Source: an uncultured Clostridium sp.
GTDB lineage: Bacteria; Bacillota; Clostridia; Clostridiales; Clostridiaceae
DNA: 27,575 nucleotides
Direction of reading: 5' to 3'
Assembly (NCBI GenBank): GCA_934746015.1
Contig: CAKVEW010000040.1
Location: forward strand, 1 to 27,575
The notes beneath the pieces were generated by a model. That model was given only the letters and a program-made list of their open reading frames with translations. It did not search any database and was not told the DNA's origin. The number at the start of each line of letters is the position of its first letter. Within the stretch, counting starts at the first letter, position 1. Below, one piece after another: positions 1 to 8,135 of this stretch. The position numbers and the translations under genes are program-made.

Positions 1-56
1 CCTACTCAATATAGAAATCATCTTTTACTAGCTTCATAACCTTTTTTTACTGTGTC

Positions 57-84
57 CTTGACATAGGGTCCACTTTATTTTGTG
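57..84. mobile_element. Possible insertion-sequence end remnant (weak)
   Basis: The stretch with TGTCCTTGACATAGGGTCCA (from about 52) resembles the terminal sequences of IS3-family elements as I remember them. No transposase frame is visible in the 1-188 leader, and the matching other end would lie outside the window. On the minus strand the short frame next to it soon hits stops. The rest of 1-209 is AT-rich leader without a convincing promoter. This is pattern recognition only. Confidence 0.2.
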
Positions 85-209
85 AATTCTTTCATTCACT
101 TTTTTATTTTATAAAAATATATTTATTTACAACAGCTTACAATTGTATTCACATATAAAAGGAAATGATGTAAAATTATGTAGTAATAATGTTTAGTGAG
201 GGAAAAACA

Positions 210-2141
210 GTGAATTATAATAACTTTAGAGAAAAAATTTATTATATGAATTTAAAAGATATTTTGTTATATATTTTATACACATCAGTTATATGTTTTT
301 TGCTTAGTCAAATTTCTTTTTTTAATGAAAATATTATAGCTGATTTATTAAAATTAACTGAATTAACTATTTCAATTATTCTATTAATACTTTTTATACA
401 TATAAAAAGCATAACTCAAAGAGAGATATATGGAGTAGTACAATTATTTTTAATAATTAATTGCACCATAATTTTAGTGCTTTTATCTCCAGAGGGGCAA
501 TTTATATTTTTTAAAAATTTTATTAAAAGTATAGGATATAATAACTCTGATTTTAGTTATATTAATATGGTTATTTTTTATTATATAATAACTAAGTATA
601 AGGTAAATGAAAATAATAGCAAAATTATGCATATAGAATACTTAATTTTACTAACTATAGGTGTTATTCAAGCTAATTTATTAAATAAATATAATATTTG
701 GCAACTACATATTGTACACTTAATATTTATTTTTTTGCTTATTGCTTTAACTGTTAGGAATACATATATTTTCAATTTTGAATCAAAAGGGAAGATAGAT
801 TTAATTAAATTAAATCTAGTTATTGAAGTAATAAGATTTATTAATATTATTTTTTCGAAAAATATATTAAATAATACAATAAGTAATATTATTATAATAA
901 TTATGAAAATTATAGTAATATCAACTATGATTGGAGTAATTATTAATATAGCTAAAGAAAGTTATAGATTTATTTTTAAAGATAAAATAGAAACCAGTGA
1001 TTATTTAGAGAATATAAATAGAAAAATAATGAATAATAATTATAAGCTTGAAGAAACTTACAAGAAATTAAGTGATAAACAAATAGTGTATAAAAGTTTT
1101 TTAGACAGTTTGCCAAGTCCTATTGTGATTATAAATAGTAGTTTTAGGATTTCATATTGTAATTTAAAATTTTTAAATGAAATTGGTGAAGAAAATATTA
1201 GACATGTTGTAAATAGACGTATTGATAGATTTATTAATTTTAGTACCAAAGTAAATAAAGATATTTGTTTTGGTAATAATTTAAAGCCCAATACTACTAC
1301 AGCAAAATTAAATAATAAAAGGATTGAAGCAAGATTTTTTAATTTAGATAATGATGATTCGGAATGCATAATAATATTTAAAGATTTAACAGAAAAAATT
1401 AAATTATTAGGTATGAAAGAAGAATTGGAAGATGTTGAAGTAAGAGAAGAAATAAAAAAGAATTTCTTATCAAATATCTCTCATGATTTAAAAATACCAA
1501 TTAATGTTATATACTCTGCAATTCAACTTGAAAAAATATTGATAGATAAAAATAATATAGAAAAAGTTAAATCTTATAATGATATTAGTATGGAAAATTG
1601 TTTAATATTAACTAAGCTTACAAACAATATAATTGATATAAGTAAGATAGATACAGAGAATTTAGAAATAAATTTAGGTCTTTACAATATAGTTGAATTT
1701 GTTGAAGATTATTTATTTTCTTTATCTCCTTATATAAATAATAGCGGACTTGACATTATATTTGATACTAGTGAAGAGGAAATATATATTCATTTTGACA
1801 AGGAAATGATGCAAAGAGTTATATTAAATTTAGTGTCAAACTCAATAAAATTTACTAGTAGTGGTGGAAATATATTTGTAAAAATAGAGGATTTCAATGA
1901 ATATGTTTTAATAGAGTTAAGCGATAATGGAATAGGAATGAGTAAGGAATTTATTACTAGAGCTTTCAATAAATATGAAATGGAAAAAAGAAATAAAAAT
2001 AACTCTTCAACAGGTTTTGGAGTTGGATTATTTGTCGTACATAATTTAATAAAAGCTCAAAATGGTGATATAAATATTGAAAGTAAAGTAGGCAATGGAA
2101 GTAAATTTTCAATAAAGTTATATAAGAAAAGGGTGGTATAA
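210..2141 (+). CDS. Membrane-bound sensor histidine kinase (first of a tandem pair)
   Basis: Sensor kinase that should autophosphorylate on His and pass the phosphate to an unidentified response regulator. The N-terminal ~250 residues are a run of about eight hydrophobic helices, probably an integral membrane sensor. A PAS-like segment follows (about residues 297-395, with a SLPSPIVIIN start), then HisKA with the H box SNISHDLKIPINV (His about 425). The ATPase domain has an N box NLVSNSIKF (about 538), a G1 box DNGIGM and a G2 box TGFGVGLF. The frame opens at ATG 189, but that codon has no ribosome binding site. GTG 210 has GAGGGA just upstream and is preferred, giving 643 residues. HisKA has His-Asp where His-Glu is usual. 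The next gene is a paralogue 6 bp downstream, so they are co-transcribed. No response regulator is adjacent; the signal is unknown. Confidence 0.9.
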   Translation: MNYNNFREKIYYMNLKDILLYILYTSVICFLLSQISFFNENIIADLLKLTELTISIILLILFIHIKSITQREIYGVVQLFLIINCTIILVLLSPEGQFIFFKNFIKSIGYNNSDFSYINMVIFYYIITKYKVNENNSKIMHIEYLILLTIGVIQANLLNKYNIWQLHIVHLIFIFLLIALTVRNTYIFNFESKGKIDLIKLNLVIEVIRFINIIFSKNILNNTISNIIIIIMKIIVISTMIGVIINIAKESYRFIFKDKIETSDYLENINRKIMNNNYKLEETYKKLSDKQIVYKSFLDSLPSPIVIINSSFRISYCNLKFLNEIGEENIRHVVNRRIDRFINFSTKVNKDICFGNNLKPNTTTAKLNNKRIEARFFNLDNDDSECIIIFKDLTEKIKLLGMKEELEDVEVREEIKKNFLSNISHDLKIPINVIYSAIQLEKILIDKNNIEKVKSYNDISMENCLILTKLTNNIIDISKIDTENLEINLGLYNIVEFVEDYLFSLSPYINNSGLDIIFDTSEEEIYIHFDKEMMQRVILNLVSNSIKFTSSGGNIFVKIEDFNEYVLIELSDNGIGMSKEFITRAFNKYEMEKRNKNNSSTGFGVGLFVVHNLIKAQNGDINIESKVGNGSKFSIKLYKKRVV

Positions 2142-2147
2142 ATACAA

Positions 2148-4157
2148 ATGAGTAAAGAAAATTTTAAATATGAATACACAGGGCTAATGTCTCAAGTATT
2201 TGTACCAGTTACTATAGGACTTACTATATTAAAGATATTCTATAATATGGATAATGAGTTTATCTTTGTGACAGGAGTTTTATGTTTATCCATATCAGTA
2301 TTGTTATTTATTATAAGTATAGTGAATGGTAATAATAAAGAATTAGGAAGTTTAAAATTAATTGGAAGAGGATATTTTTTTATAGCCATATTAGGATTTA
2401 TATTCAGTGAAAATACCTATTTTTTAAATAATATTGATTTTATTTCTGCTTTTTTTCAAATATTAATATTTTTAATACTTATAAACATAATGATAAGTAT
2501 AATAATTTATTGCAAAAAGTATTCAGAAATTATACAGTGGGGGTTCTTTTTAGTATTAATAACATTATTATTTTCTGTTATGAGAAGTGAATATATTAAT
2601 TTAAATAATATTAATTATTTTTTAAATAGTAAACTAGGGTCAGTAATTAATTTATTAGTAGGAGGCTTTATATTTTTAAGTATATTAAAATTATATAAAA
2701 AGTTTAATTTAGACAAAAATGAAAAATGGATAATAGAAATAAGCTTTTTTATGTTTTTAAGTAATAATTTTATGTTTTTAAGTATTTACTTTAATAAAGA
2801 TTTTTCTTATTTTATATGGACAAGTAAATTAATTTCATGCTTTTTATTATATAGTGAATTTGAAAAGAAATTACTATACAATATTTATTCTAATGCTTAT
2901 GATAGTTTAAATAAAGCTAAGGAAATGAAAAGGGATTTAAATAAAAGGTTAAAGGATAGAGAAAAAGAATTAAAGGATTTAAACTTATTATTAAAAAAAA
3001 GCGAAAAAAATTATCAAGATGTAGTACAAGCTTTTTCTAATGGATTATTAATTTTTGAAAATGACATATTGGTTTACTCATATTATTTTAATGACATATT
3101 TGATATGAAAAATAATAAAATGAAGTATAAAAAAAATAAAATAACTTTAAATGAGGTTCTTAGTAAAATAACAGGTAAAATGTATATTGATGATAAAGAA
3201 ATAAAAGAGTTTTCAATTGAAGCTAAAATAAAAGATAAGTTTGGTAAACTAAGAGATTATGAGGTGTGTCTAACAAATGTCCAAGGAAATAAGAAGTTTC
3301 TTGTGTTTTTTGATGTAACCGAAATAATAAAGCAGAGAGAAGAAATAATAAAAATAGAGAAAAGACTTAAAGAAGAAAGTATAAATGATGAGTTTTATTC
3401 AAATATTTCTCATGAACTTAGAACTCCAATTAATGTTATTTATTCAGCTTTACAATTAAATGATATTTATTTAAATGATAATAAAATGGATAAAATTAAT
3501 AAAAATAACAATATTATTAAGCAAAACTGTTTGAGACTTATTAGAACTATAAATAATTTTATTGATAGTAATAAGCTTTCAGAAGGATTTTTAGAAAGTG
3601 ATCTTAAGGTTTATAATATAGTCGATATTATTGAAAATATAATATTGTCCTGTGATTATTACATGAAGTTTAAAAAAACAAATCTTATATATGATCCACA
3701 ATATGAAGAAATATATTTAAATTGTGATAGAGATTATATAGAAAGAATAATGCTTAATATATTATCAAATTCTTTAAAGCATGGAAAAGAAAATGGTAAT
3801 ATATATGTGACTGTAAAAATTCAAAATGATAAGATAATTATTGAAGTACTTAATGATGCAGATGCTATACCAGAAGATAAAAGAAATGAGATTTTTGAAA
3901 AATTCACCAAGGTAAATACTTCCTTCAATAGACCGTCGGAAGGAAGTGGATTAGGCTTATATTTAACTAAAGGCTTAGTTGAACTTCATGGAGGGGAAAT
4001 TAGTATAAATGTTGGGCCTTTATATGGAAATTTATATAAAATAGTACTTCCATATAACAAAAGCATACAAGCTAAAGAAAATTATTTAAGTCATAATATA
4101 ACAATAGATGAACTTCAGCAAAAAATAGATATAGAGTTTTCTGATATTTACTTCTAA
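2148..4157 (+). CDS. Membrane-bound sensor histidine kinase (second of a tandem pair)
   Basis: Paralogue of the preceding kinase with the same plan: about eight N-terminal membrane helices (residues ~15-240), a charged coiled coil (~250-295), a degenerate PAS-like segment, HisKA with SNISHELRTPINV (His422), and a HATPase_c domain with N box NILSNSLKHG and G2 box SEGSGLGLYL. Both kinases share INVIYSA-x-QL after the phospho-His, which supports duplication. The G1 box reads NDADAIPED, where DxGxG or the NDGxxIP variant is expected, so the glycines are replaced by Ala/Asp; ATP binding may be altered but the other boxes are intact. About 30 polar residues follow the ATPase domain. A weak AAGGGTGG ribosome site lies about 12 nt before ATG. 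The gene sits 6 bp after the first kinase, implying one transcript, and the two may heterodimerise (inference). Confidence 0.9.
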   Translation: MSKENFKYEYTGLMSQVFVPVTIGLTILKIFYNMDNEFIFVTGVLCLSISVLLFIISIVNGNNKELGSLKLIGRGYFFIAILGFIFSENTYFLNNIDFISAFFQILIFLILINIMISIIIYCKKYSEIIQWGFFLVLITLLFSVMRSEYINLNNINYFLNSKLGSVINLLVGGFIFLSILKLYKKFNLDKNEKWIIEISFFMFLSNNFMFLSIYFNKDFSYFIWTSKLISCFLLYSEFEKKLLYNIYSNAYDSLNKAKEMKRDLNKRLKDREKELKDLNLLLKKSEKNYQDVVQAFSNGLLIFENDILVYSYYFNDIFDMKNNKMKYKKNKITLNEVLSKITGKMYIDDKEIKEFSIEAKIKDKFGKLRDYEVCLTNVQGNKKFLVFFDVTEIIKQREEIIKIEKRLKEESINDEFYSNISHELRTPINVIYSALQLNDIYLNDNKMDKINKNNNIIKQNCLRLIRTINNFIDSNKLSEGFLESDLKVYNIVDIIENIILSCDYYMKFKKTNLIYDPQYEEIYLNCDRDYIERIMLNILSNSLKHGKENGNIYVTVKIQNDKIIIEVLNDADAIPEDKRNEIFEKFTKVNTSFNRPSEGSGLGLYLTKGLVELHGGEISINVGPLYGNLYKIVLPYNKSIQAKENYLSHNITIDELQQKIDIEFSDIYF

Positions 4158-4219
4158 TAACATAACTTTATTTATTAGGGCATATATAATAAGGAATAAT
4201 TTATATAGGAGTGTTATAT

Positions 4220-4717
4220 GTGAAAAATAAACTTAATAGAAGTATTAAGATTATTCCCTTAGTTTTTAATATATTATTTCCTCTTCTTGGTGGTTTTTTA
4301 GTTTCTTACATAAATAGGAACGCTATTAATTTTTATAGTGCTAATGTTAAAAAGCCATTTTTTACACCACCAAGCATTATATTTTCTATAGTCTGGAGTA
4401 TTTTATATGTTTTAATGGGAGTTGCAGCATATAGAATATATATAAGAAATAAAGAACATAATGAAGATAATGGAGCATATTTCTTTTATCTAATTCAACT
4501 AATATTAAACTTTATGTGGAGCTTTATATTTTTTACCTTTAGATTATATGGAGTAGCCTTTATATGGATAATAATATTATTTGTTTTTGTTGCAATTACA
4601 TTTATAAAGTTTATAAAAATAGATAAAATTGCGGGAGTATTACTCGTTCCATATATGCTTTGGTTAGTTTTTGCAGGAATTTTAAATTTCTTTATTTGGG
4701 TTTTTAATGAAATGTAA
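4220..4717 (+). CDS. tspO: TspO/MBR family membrane protein
   Basis: Small five-helix membrane protein of the TspO/translocator-protein family, whose members bind porphyrins and other hydrophobic ligands; their role in Firmicutes is unsettled. Family hallmarks are visible: KPFFTPPSIIFSIVWSILY near the N-terminus, QLILNFMWSFIFF in the middle and PYMLWLVFAGILNFFIW near the end. Length (165 residues) is typical. GTG 4220 is preferred over the in-frame GTG at 4211 because AGGAG at 4207-4211 is 8 nt upstream of 4220 but overlaps 4211. The gene lies 62 bp after the tandem kinases in the same direction and may be read with them. A hairpin at 4743-4757 follows it. Confidence 0.88.
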   Translation: MKNKLNRSIKIIPLVFNILFPLLGGFLVSYINRNAINFYSANVKKPFFTPPSIIFSIVWSILYVLMGVAAYRIYIRNKEHNEDNGAYFFYLIQLILNFMWSFIFFTFRLYGVAFIWIIILFVFVAITFIKFIKIDKIAGVLLVPYMLWLVFAGILNFFIWVFNEM

Positions 4718-4742
4718 ATTAAGTTGTAGTATAATAAAGTAG

Positions 4743-4766
4743 ACCTTCTATGAAGGTTTATTTTTA
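4743..4766 (+). terminator. Short hairpin terminator after tspO
   Basis: ACCTTC (4743-4748) and GAAGGT (4752-4757) form a 6-bp stem with a 3-nt loop, followed by TTATTTTTATTT. It lies between tspO and topB. The stem is short, so termination may be partial. A TATAAT at 4730-4735 just upstream could be the -10 of a topB promoter, but I see no good -35. Confidence 0.55.
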
Positions 4767-4784
4767 TTTAGAAAGGAAGTTTCT

Positions 4785-6740
4785 ATGGGGAAAACTTTAT
4801 TTATTGCAGAAAAGCCTTCAGTTGCTATGGAGTTTGTGAAGTTGTTAAATGTCAAGGGGAAGAGAAACAACGGATACATTGAGGGTGAAAGAAGCATCTT
4901 TACTTGGTGTGTTGGACATATGGTAACAATGAGTTATCCAGAAGTTTATAATGAAAAATTGAAATTTTGGAATTTAAGAGACTTGCCTTTTTTACCGAAA
5001 GAATATAAATATGAAGTAATTCCTTCTGCTTCGGCACAATTTAATGTGGTAACTAGTTTGATGAATAGAGAAGATGTAGAAACTATTTATGTTTGTACTG
5101 ACTCTGGGAGAGAGGGAGAGTATATATATAGATTAGTTGACGATATGGCTGGTAATCCTAATAAAGTAAAGAAAAGGGTTTGGATAGATTCTCAAACTGA
5201 AGAGGAAATAAAAAGAGGTATTAAAGAAGCAAAGCCTTTATCTGAATATGATTCCCTAGCACATTCAGCATATTTAAGAGCTAAAGAAGATTACATATTT
5301 GGTATAAATTTTTCAAGGTTACTAACATTATTGTATGGGAAGACCCTGGCGAATATTTTAAAGAAGGATAAGAATGTAGTTGTAGCTGTAGGTAGAGTTA
5401 TGACTTGCGTTCTTGGAATGGTAGTAGAAAGAGAAAGAGAAATAAGAGACTTTGATAAAAAGTCTTTCTATAAAATATCTGGTAAATTCTCAAAAGAAGA
5501 GGATGCTTTAGAAATAGTAGCAGATTGGAAGGCAATAGAGGGATCAGAGTATTTTGAATCTCCTAAATTATATAGTGAAGTAGGATTTAATAAGAAAGAA
5601 GATGCTGAAGAGTTAATTACTAAGCTAAGAGATATAGGATTTGGAACTATAAAAGAAGTTAAAAAAACAAAGGAAAAAAAGAATCCACCTCTTTTATATA
5701 ACTTGGCAGAACTTCAAAATGAATGTACAAAGAGATTCAAGATTAGTCCAGATGAAACATTAAAAATAGTTCAAAATCTTTATGAAAAGAAGATGGTTAC
5801 ATATCCAAGAACTGATGCAAGAGTTTTATCTACAGCAGTTGCTAAGGGTGTTAAGGGAAATATTATTAAACTTAAAAATATGCCTATAGGGGAAGAACTA
5901 TCTAATGTAGCAAATGAAATAATAGAAAAGGATTATACAAAGAGTATATTAAAAAGTAAATATGTAGATGATAGTAAAATCACTGATCACTACGCAATAA
6001 TACCCACAGGAGAAGGAAAAGATACTTTATTAAAATTACCTAGTTTAGATAAACAAGTATATTTTGTTATTTTAAGAAGATTTTTATCGATATTTTATCC
6101 TCCATCTCAATACAGTAAAATGGCTATTACTTTATTAGTTGGAAAGGAAAACTTTATTTTAAATAAGAAGATATGTATTGATAAAGGATATCTAATTATA
6201 TTAGGTAATGATAAAGAGGAAAAGGAAGAATCCTTTCCTGAAAATTTAAGAAAAGGAACAAAGCTTATTATTAATGAATTAGAAATAAAAGAAGGTGAAA
6301 CTTCACCACCAAAAAGATATACAACTGGTTCAATGATAATAGCTATGGAAAATGCAGGAAAACTTATAGAAGATGAAGAACTTAGAGAACACATAAAAGG
6401 GGCTGGAATTGGAACATCAGCTACTAGAGCAGAAATTCTTAAGAAGTTAATTAATATAGAATATATGCAAGCTAATAAGAAAACACAGATTATAACTCCT
6501 ACTAATCTTGGAGAAATGATTTATGAGGCTATAAAAGTTTCTATACCATCACTTTTAAATCCTGCATTAACTGCATCTTGGGAAAAGGGATTAAAACTTG
6601 TAAATGACAAAGAAATAGAACCAGAGGAATTTATGACAAAACTTGAAGCCTATACTAGAAATAATACACAGAGAGTATTAAAATCATCTAATATAGGACT
6701 TCTAAATACAAAATTATTAAAGATAAAAAACCAACAATAG
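4785..6740 (+). CDS. topB: DNA topoisomerase III (type IA)
   Basis: Type IA topoisomerase that relaxes or decatenates DNA by single-strand passage in the cytoplasm. The Toprim domain is at the N-terminus (KTLFIAEKPSVA with the catalytic Glu, then CTDSGREGEYIY with its acidic residues). The active-site tyrosine is in MVTYPRTDAR (Tyr340). Late motifs are also present: GIGTSATRAEIL and LTASWEKGL. The protein is 651 residues, shorter than many Gram-positive TopB proteins (about 700 or more), because it ends soon after the core without C-terminal zinc fingers; this suits TopB, since TopA usually has them. The ribosome site AAAGGAAG lies 6 nt before ATG. It stands alone between terminators. Confidence 0.93.
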   Translation: MGKTLFIAEKPSVAMEFVKLLNVKGKRNNGYIEGERSIFTWCVGHMVTMSYPEVYNEKLKFWNLRDLPFLPKEYKYEVIPSASAQFNVVTSLMNREDVETIYVCTDSGREGEYIYRLVDDMAGNPNKVKKRVWIDSQTEEEIKRGIKEAKPLSEYDSLAHSAYLRAKEDYIFGINFSRLLTLLYGKTLANILKKDKNVVVAVGRVMTCVLGMVVEREREIRDFDKKSFYKISGKFSKEEDALEIVADWKAIEGSEYFESPKLYSEVGFNKKEDAEELITKLRDIGFGTIKEVKKTKEKKNPPLLYNLAELQNECTKRFKISPDETLKIVQNLYEKKMVTYPRTDARVLSTAVAKGVKGNIIKLKNMPIGEELSNVANEIIEKDYTKSILKSKYVDDSKITDHYAIIPTGEGKDTLLKLPSLDKQVYFVILRRFLSIFYPPSQYSKMAITLLVGKENFILNKKICIDKGYLIILGNDKEEKEESFPENLRKGTKLIINELEIKEGETSPPKRYTTGSMIIAMENAGKLIEDEELREHIKGAGIGTSATRAEILKKLINIEYMQANKKTQIITPTNLGEMIYEAIKVSIPSLLNPALTASWEKGLKLVNDKEIEPEEFMTKLEAYTRNNTQRVLKSSNIGLLNTKLLKIKNQQ

Positions 6741-6779
6741 TAATTAAAGAATGAAATAATTAAAAAATTAAAAGTAAAG

Positions 6780-6828
6780 AAACTCTCTATAAGCTTGATT
6801 TTATCAAATTTGTAGAGAGTTTTTATTT
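6780..6828 (+). terminator. Rho-independent terminator of topB
   Basis: ACTCTCTA (6782-6789) pairs with TAGAGAGT (6813-6820), and an inner TTGA/TCAA pair extends the structure. It is followed by TTTTATTTTG. It separates topB from the convergent lrgB; the minus strand has no comparable T-run after the stem, so it probably serves topB mainly. Confidence 0.85.
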
Positions 6829-6871
6829 TGTTAAGATTATGTAAGTTTTAATAATATAATAAATATAGTGT

Positions 6872-7576
6872 TTATTTAATTAAAAATGATAATAAGGCGT
6901 AGAATGTAGGAGCTAAAAATACTGTCATAATACCTGCTATACCAATGGATAATGAACTCATTGCCCCTTCAGTTTCACCAAGCTCTAAAGCTTTAGATGT
7001 TCCAACAGCGTGAGAAGCTGTACCTAAAGCAATACCTATTGCAACTTTGTCATGAATTTTAAATTTTTTGCATAATATTGGTCCAATTATAGAGCCTATA
7101 ATTCCAGATATTACAATAGATAGTACTGTAACAGGTGTTAAGCCACCAAGTTGATTTGTTATTTCTATACCGATAGGAGTTGTAACAGACTTTGATAGTA
7201 AAGATATAGTTAGTACTTTTTCTAAACCGAAAATATTAGCTAATAAAATTACTGAGGATATTCCTATAGAACTTCCAAGTAATATACCTACTAATATAGG
7301 TAATAAATGTTTTTTTAATAGATTTAATTGCTTATATAGTGGTACTGCTAAGACTACAGTTGCAGGACCAAGAAACATGTTTATAAATTGACCACCTTTA
7401 TTATATACATCAACATCAATATTAAAAACTAATAAAAATCCAATAACTAAGGCTATAGCTATTAATAGTGGATTAAAAAGTGGGAATTTAGTCTTTTTAT
7501 ATATTAATAAACCAGCTTCGAATGCTAGAAGTGAAATTATTATTCCAAATAAAGTGTTTTCTGTTAGTATTTCCAT
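6872..7576 (-). CDS. lrgB: LrgB/CidB family membrane protein
   Basis: Integral membrane partner of LrgA. In staphylococci the LrgAB pair opposes murein hydrolase activity, and in some bacteria LrgAB-like pairs move pyruvate or glycolate; which applies here is unknown. The sequence is hydrophobic throughout, with the family motifs FKIHDKVAIGIALGTASHAV and SKSVTTPIGIEI. The longest frame starts at 7591, but that ATG touches its ribosome site. The start at 7576 (MEILTENTLFG) overlaps the lrgA stop as TAATG, has AAGAAAGGA upstream, and matches the usual LrgB N-terminus. It gives 234 residues, normal for the family. It is translationally coupled to lrgA. Confidence 0.9.
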   Translation of the reverse strand: MEILTENTLFGIIISLLAFEAGLLIYKKTKFPLFNPLLIAIALVIGFLLVFNIDVDVYNKGGQFINMFLGPATVVLAVPLYKQLNLLKKHLLPILVGILLGSSIGISSVILLANIFGLEKVLTISLLSKSVTTPIGIEITNQLGGLTPVTVLSIVISGIIGSIIGPILCKKFKIHDKVAIGIALGTASHAVGTSKALELGETEGAMSSLSIGIAGIMTVFLAPTFYALLSFLIK

Positions 7577-7953
7577 TACTTTGTATTGCATCCTTTCTTG
7601 ATTTTCTTTTCTTTAATTTTAATTATATATTGAACAATAATACCAGTAGCTATAATGACAATTGCTGTAGTTATTAAACATAAAAGTAAAATATTTATTA
7701 GACTATTCTTTATTGAGCTAAAGGATGAAATTAATCCTACACCAGCTGGAATAAAGAAAAAGGATAAATGATCTAAAAAAAATGCAGAAATATTTTCTAC
7801 CTTTTCAACTTTAATTACTTTTGTACATAATAATACTAATAAAATTATCATTCCTATGATATTTCCAGGCAGTGGAAGGGAAAATCCTTTAGAAATTAGC
7901 TCTCCAATTAGGTAAATACCAAGAATAATAATAGCTTCTCTAAATATCTTCAT
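7576..7953 (-). CDS. lrgA: LrgA/CidA family holin-like protein
   Basis: Small membrane protein of the CidA/LrgA family (125 residues), holin- or antiholin-like, with about four hydrophobic helices and a basic tail (KIKEKKIKKG). The conserved stretch LPLPGNIIGMIILLVLL is diagnostic, and FFIPAGVGLI is also typical. AAGGAGGT lies 6 nt before the ATG. It is first in a two-gene unit with lrgB. No LytS/LytR regulators are adjacent. The divergent region shared with the ABC importer carries a 22-bp dyad at 8006-8027 that could be an operator. Whether it acts in autolysis control or metabolite export cannot be told. Confidence 0.9.
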   Translation of the reverse strand: MKIFREAIIILGIYLIGELISKGFSLPLPGNIIGMIILLVLLCTKVIKVEKVENISAFFLDHLSFFFIPAGVGLISSFSSIKNSLINILLLCLITTAIVIIATGIIVQYIIKIKEKKIKKGCNTK

Positions 7954-8005
7954 TAGATTACCTCCTTAAACTATCATTATTAATTTATCACTATTAAAAA
8001 GATAA

Positions 8006-8027
8006 GTAAATGAAGTGAAACATTTAC
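8006..8027. promoter_or_regulatory. Dyad-symmetric candidate operator between lrgA and the ABC importer
   Basis: GTAAATG (8006-8012) and CATTTAC (8021-8027) are perfect inverted repeats 8 bp apart in the divergent intergenic region. The spacing suits a dimeric regulator. No regulator is encoded nearby, and AT-rich DNA makes chance dyads common. Confidence 0.3.
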
Positions 8028-8067
8028 ATATCAATAAAAGTAAAAATAAATTATAATATCTTATTTT

Positions 8068-8097
8068 TTAACAAAATTTGCTATTCATTCATATTAT
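8068..8097 (+). promoter_or_regulatory. Candidate sigma-A promoter of the ABC importer
   Basis: TTAACA (8068-8073), 18-bp spacer and TATTAT (8092-8097) upstream of the lipoprotein gene. It leaves a leader of about 30 nt, which is too short for a riboswitch. Confidence 0.4.
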
Positions 8098-8135
8098 AAA
8101 CCATAGATTAATTACTATTCTTATGGAGGATTAAA

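Noticed and set aside
7954..8135. TPP riboswitch upstream of the NMT1/THI5-like importer
   Set aside because: No CTGAGA-type thi-box and the predicted leader is only about 30 nt; a thiamine-precursor role is therefore not claimed.
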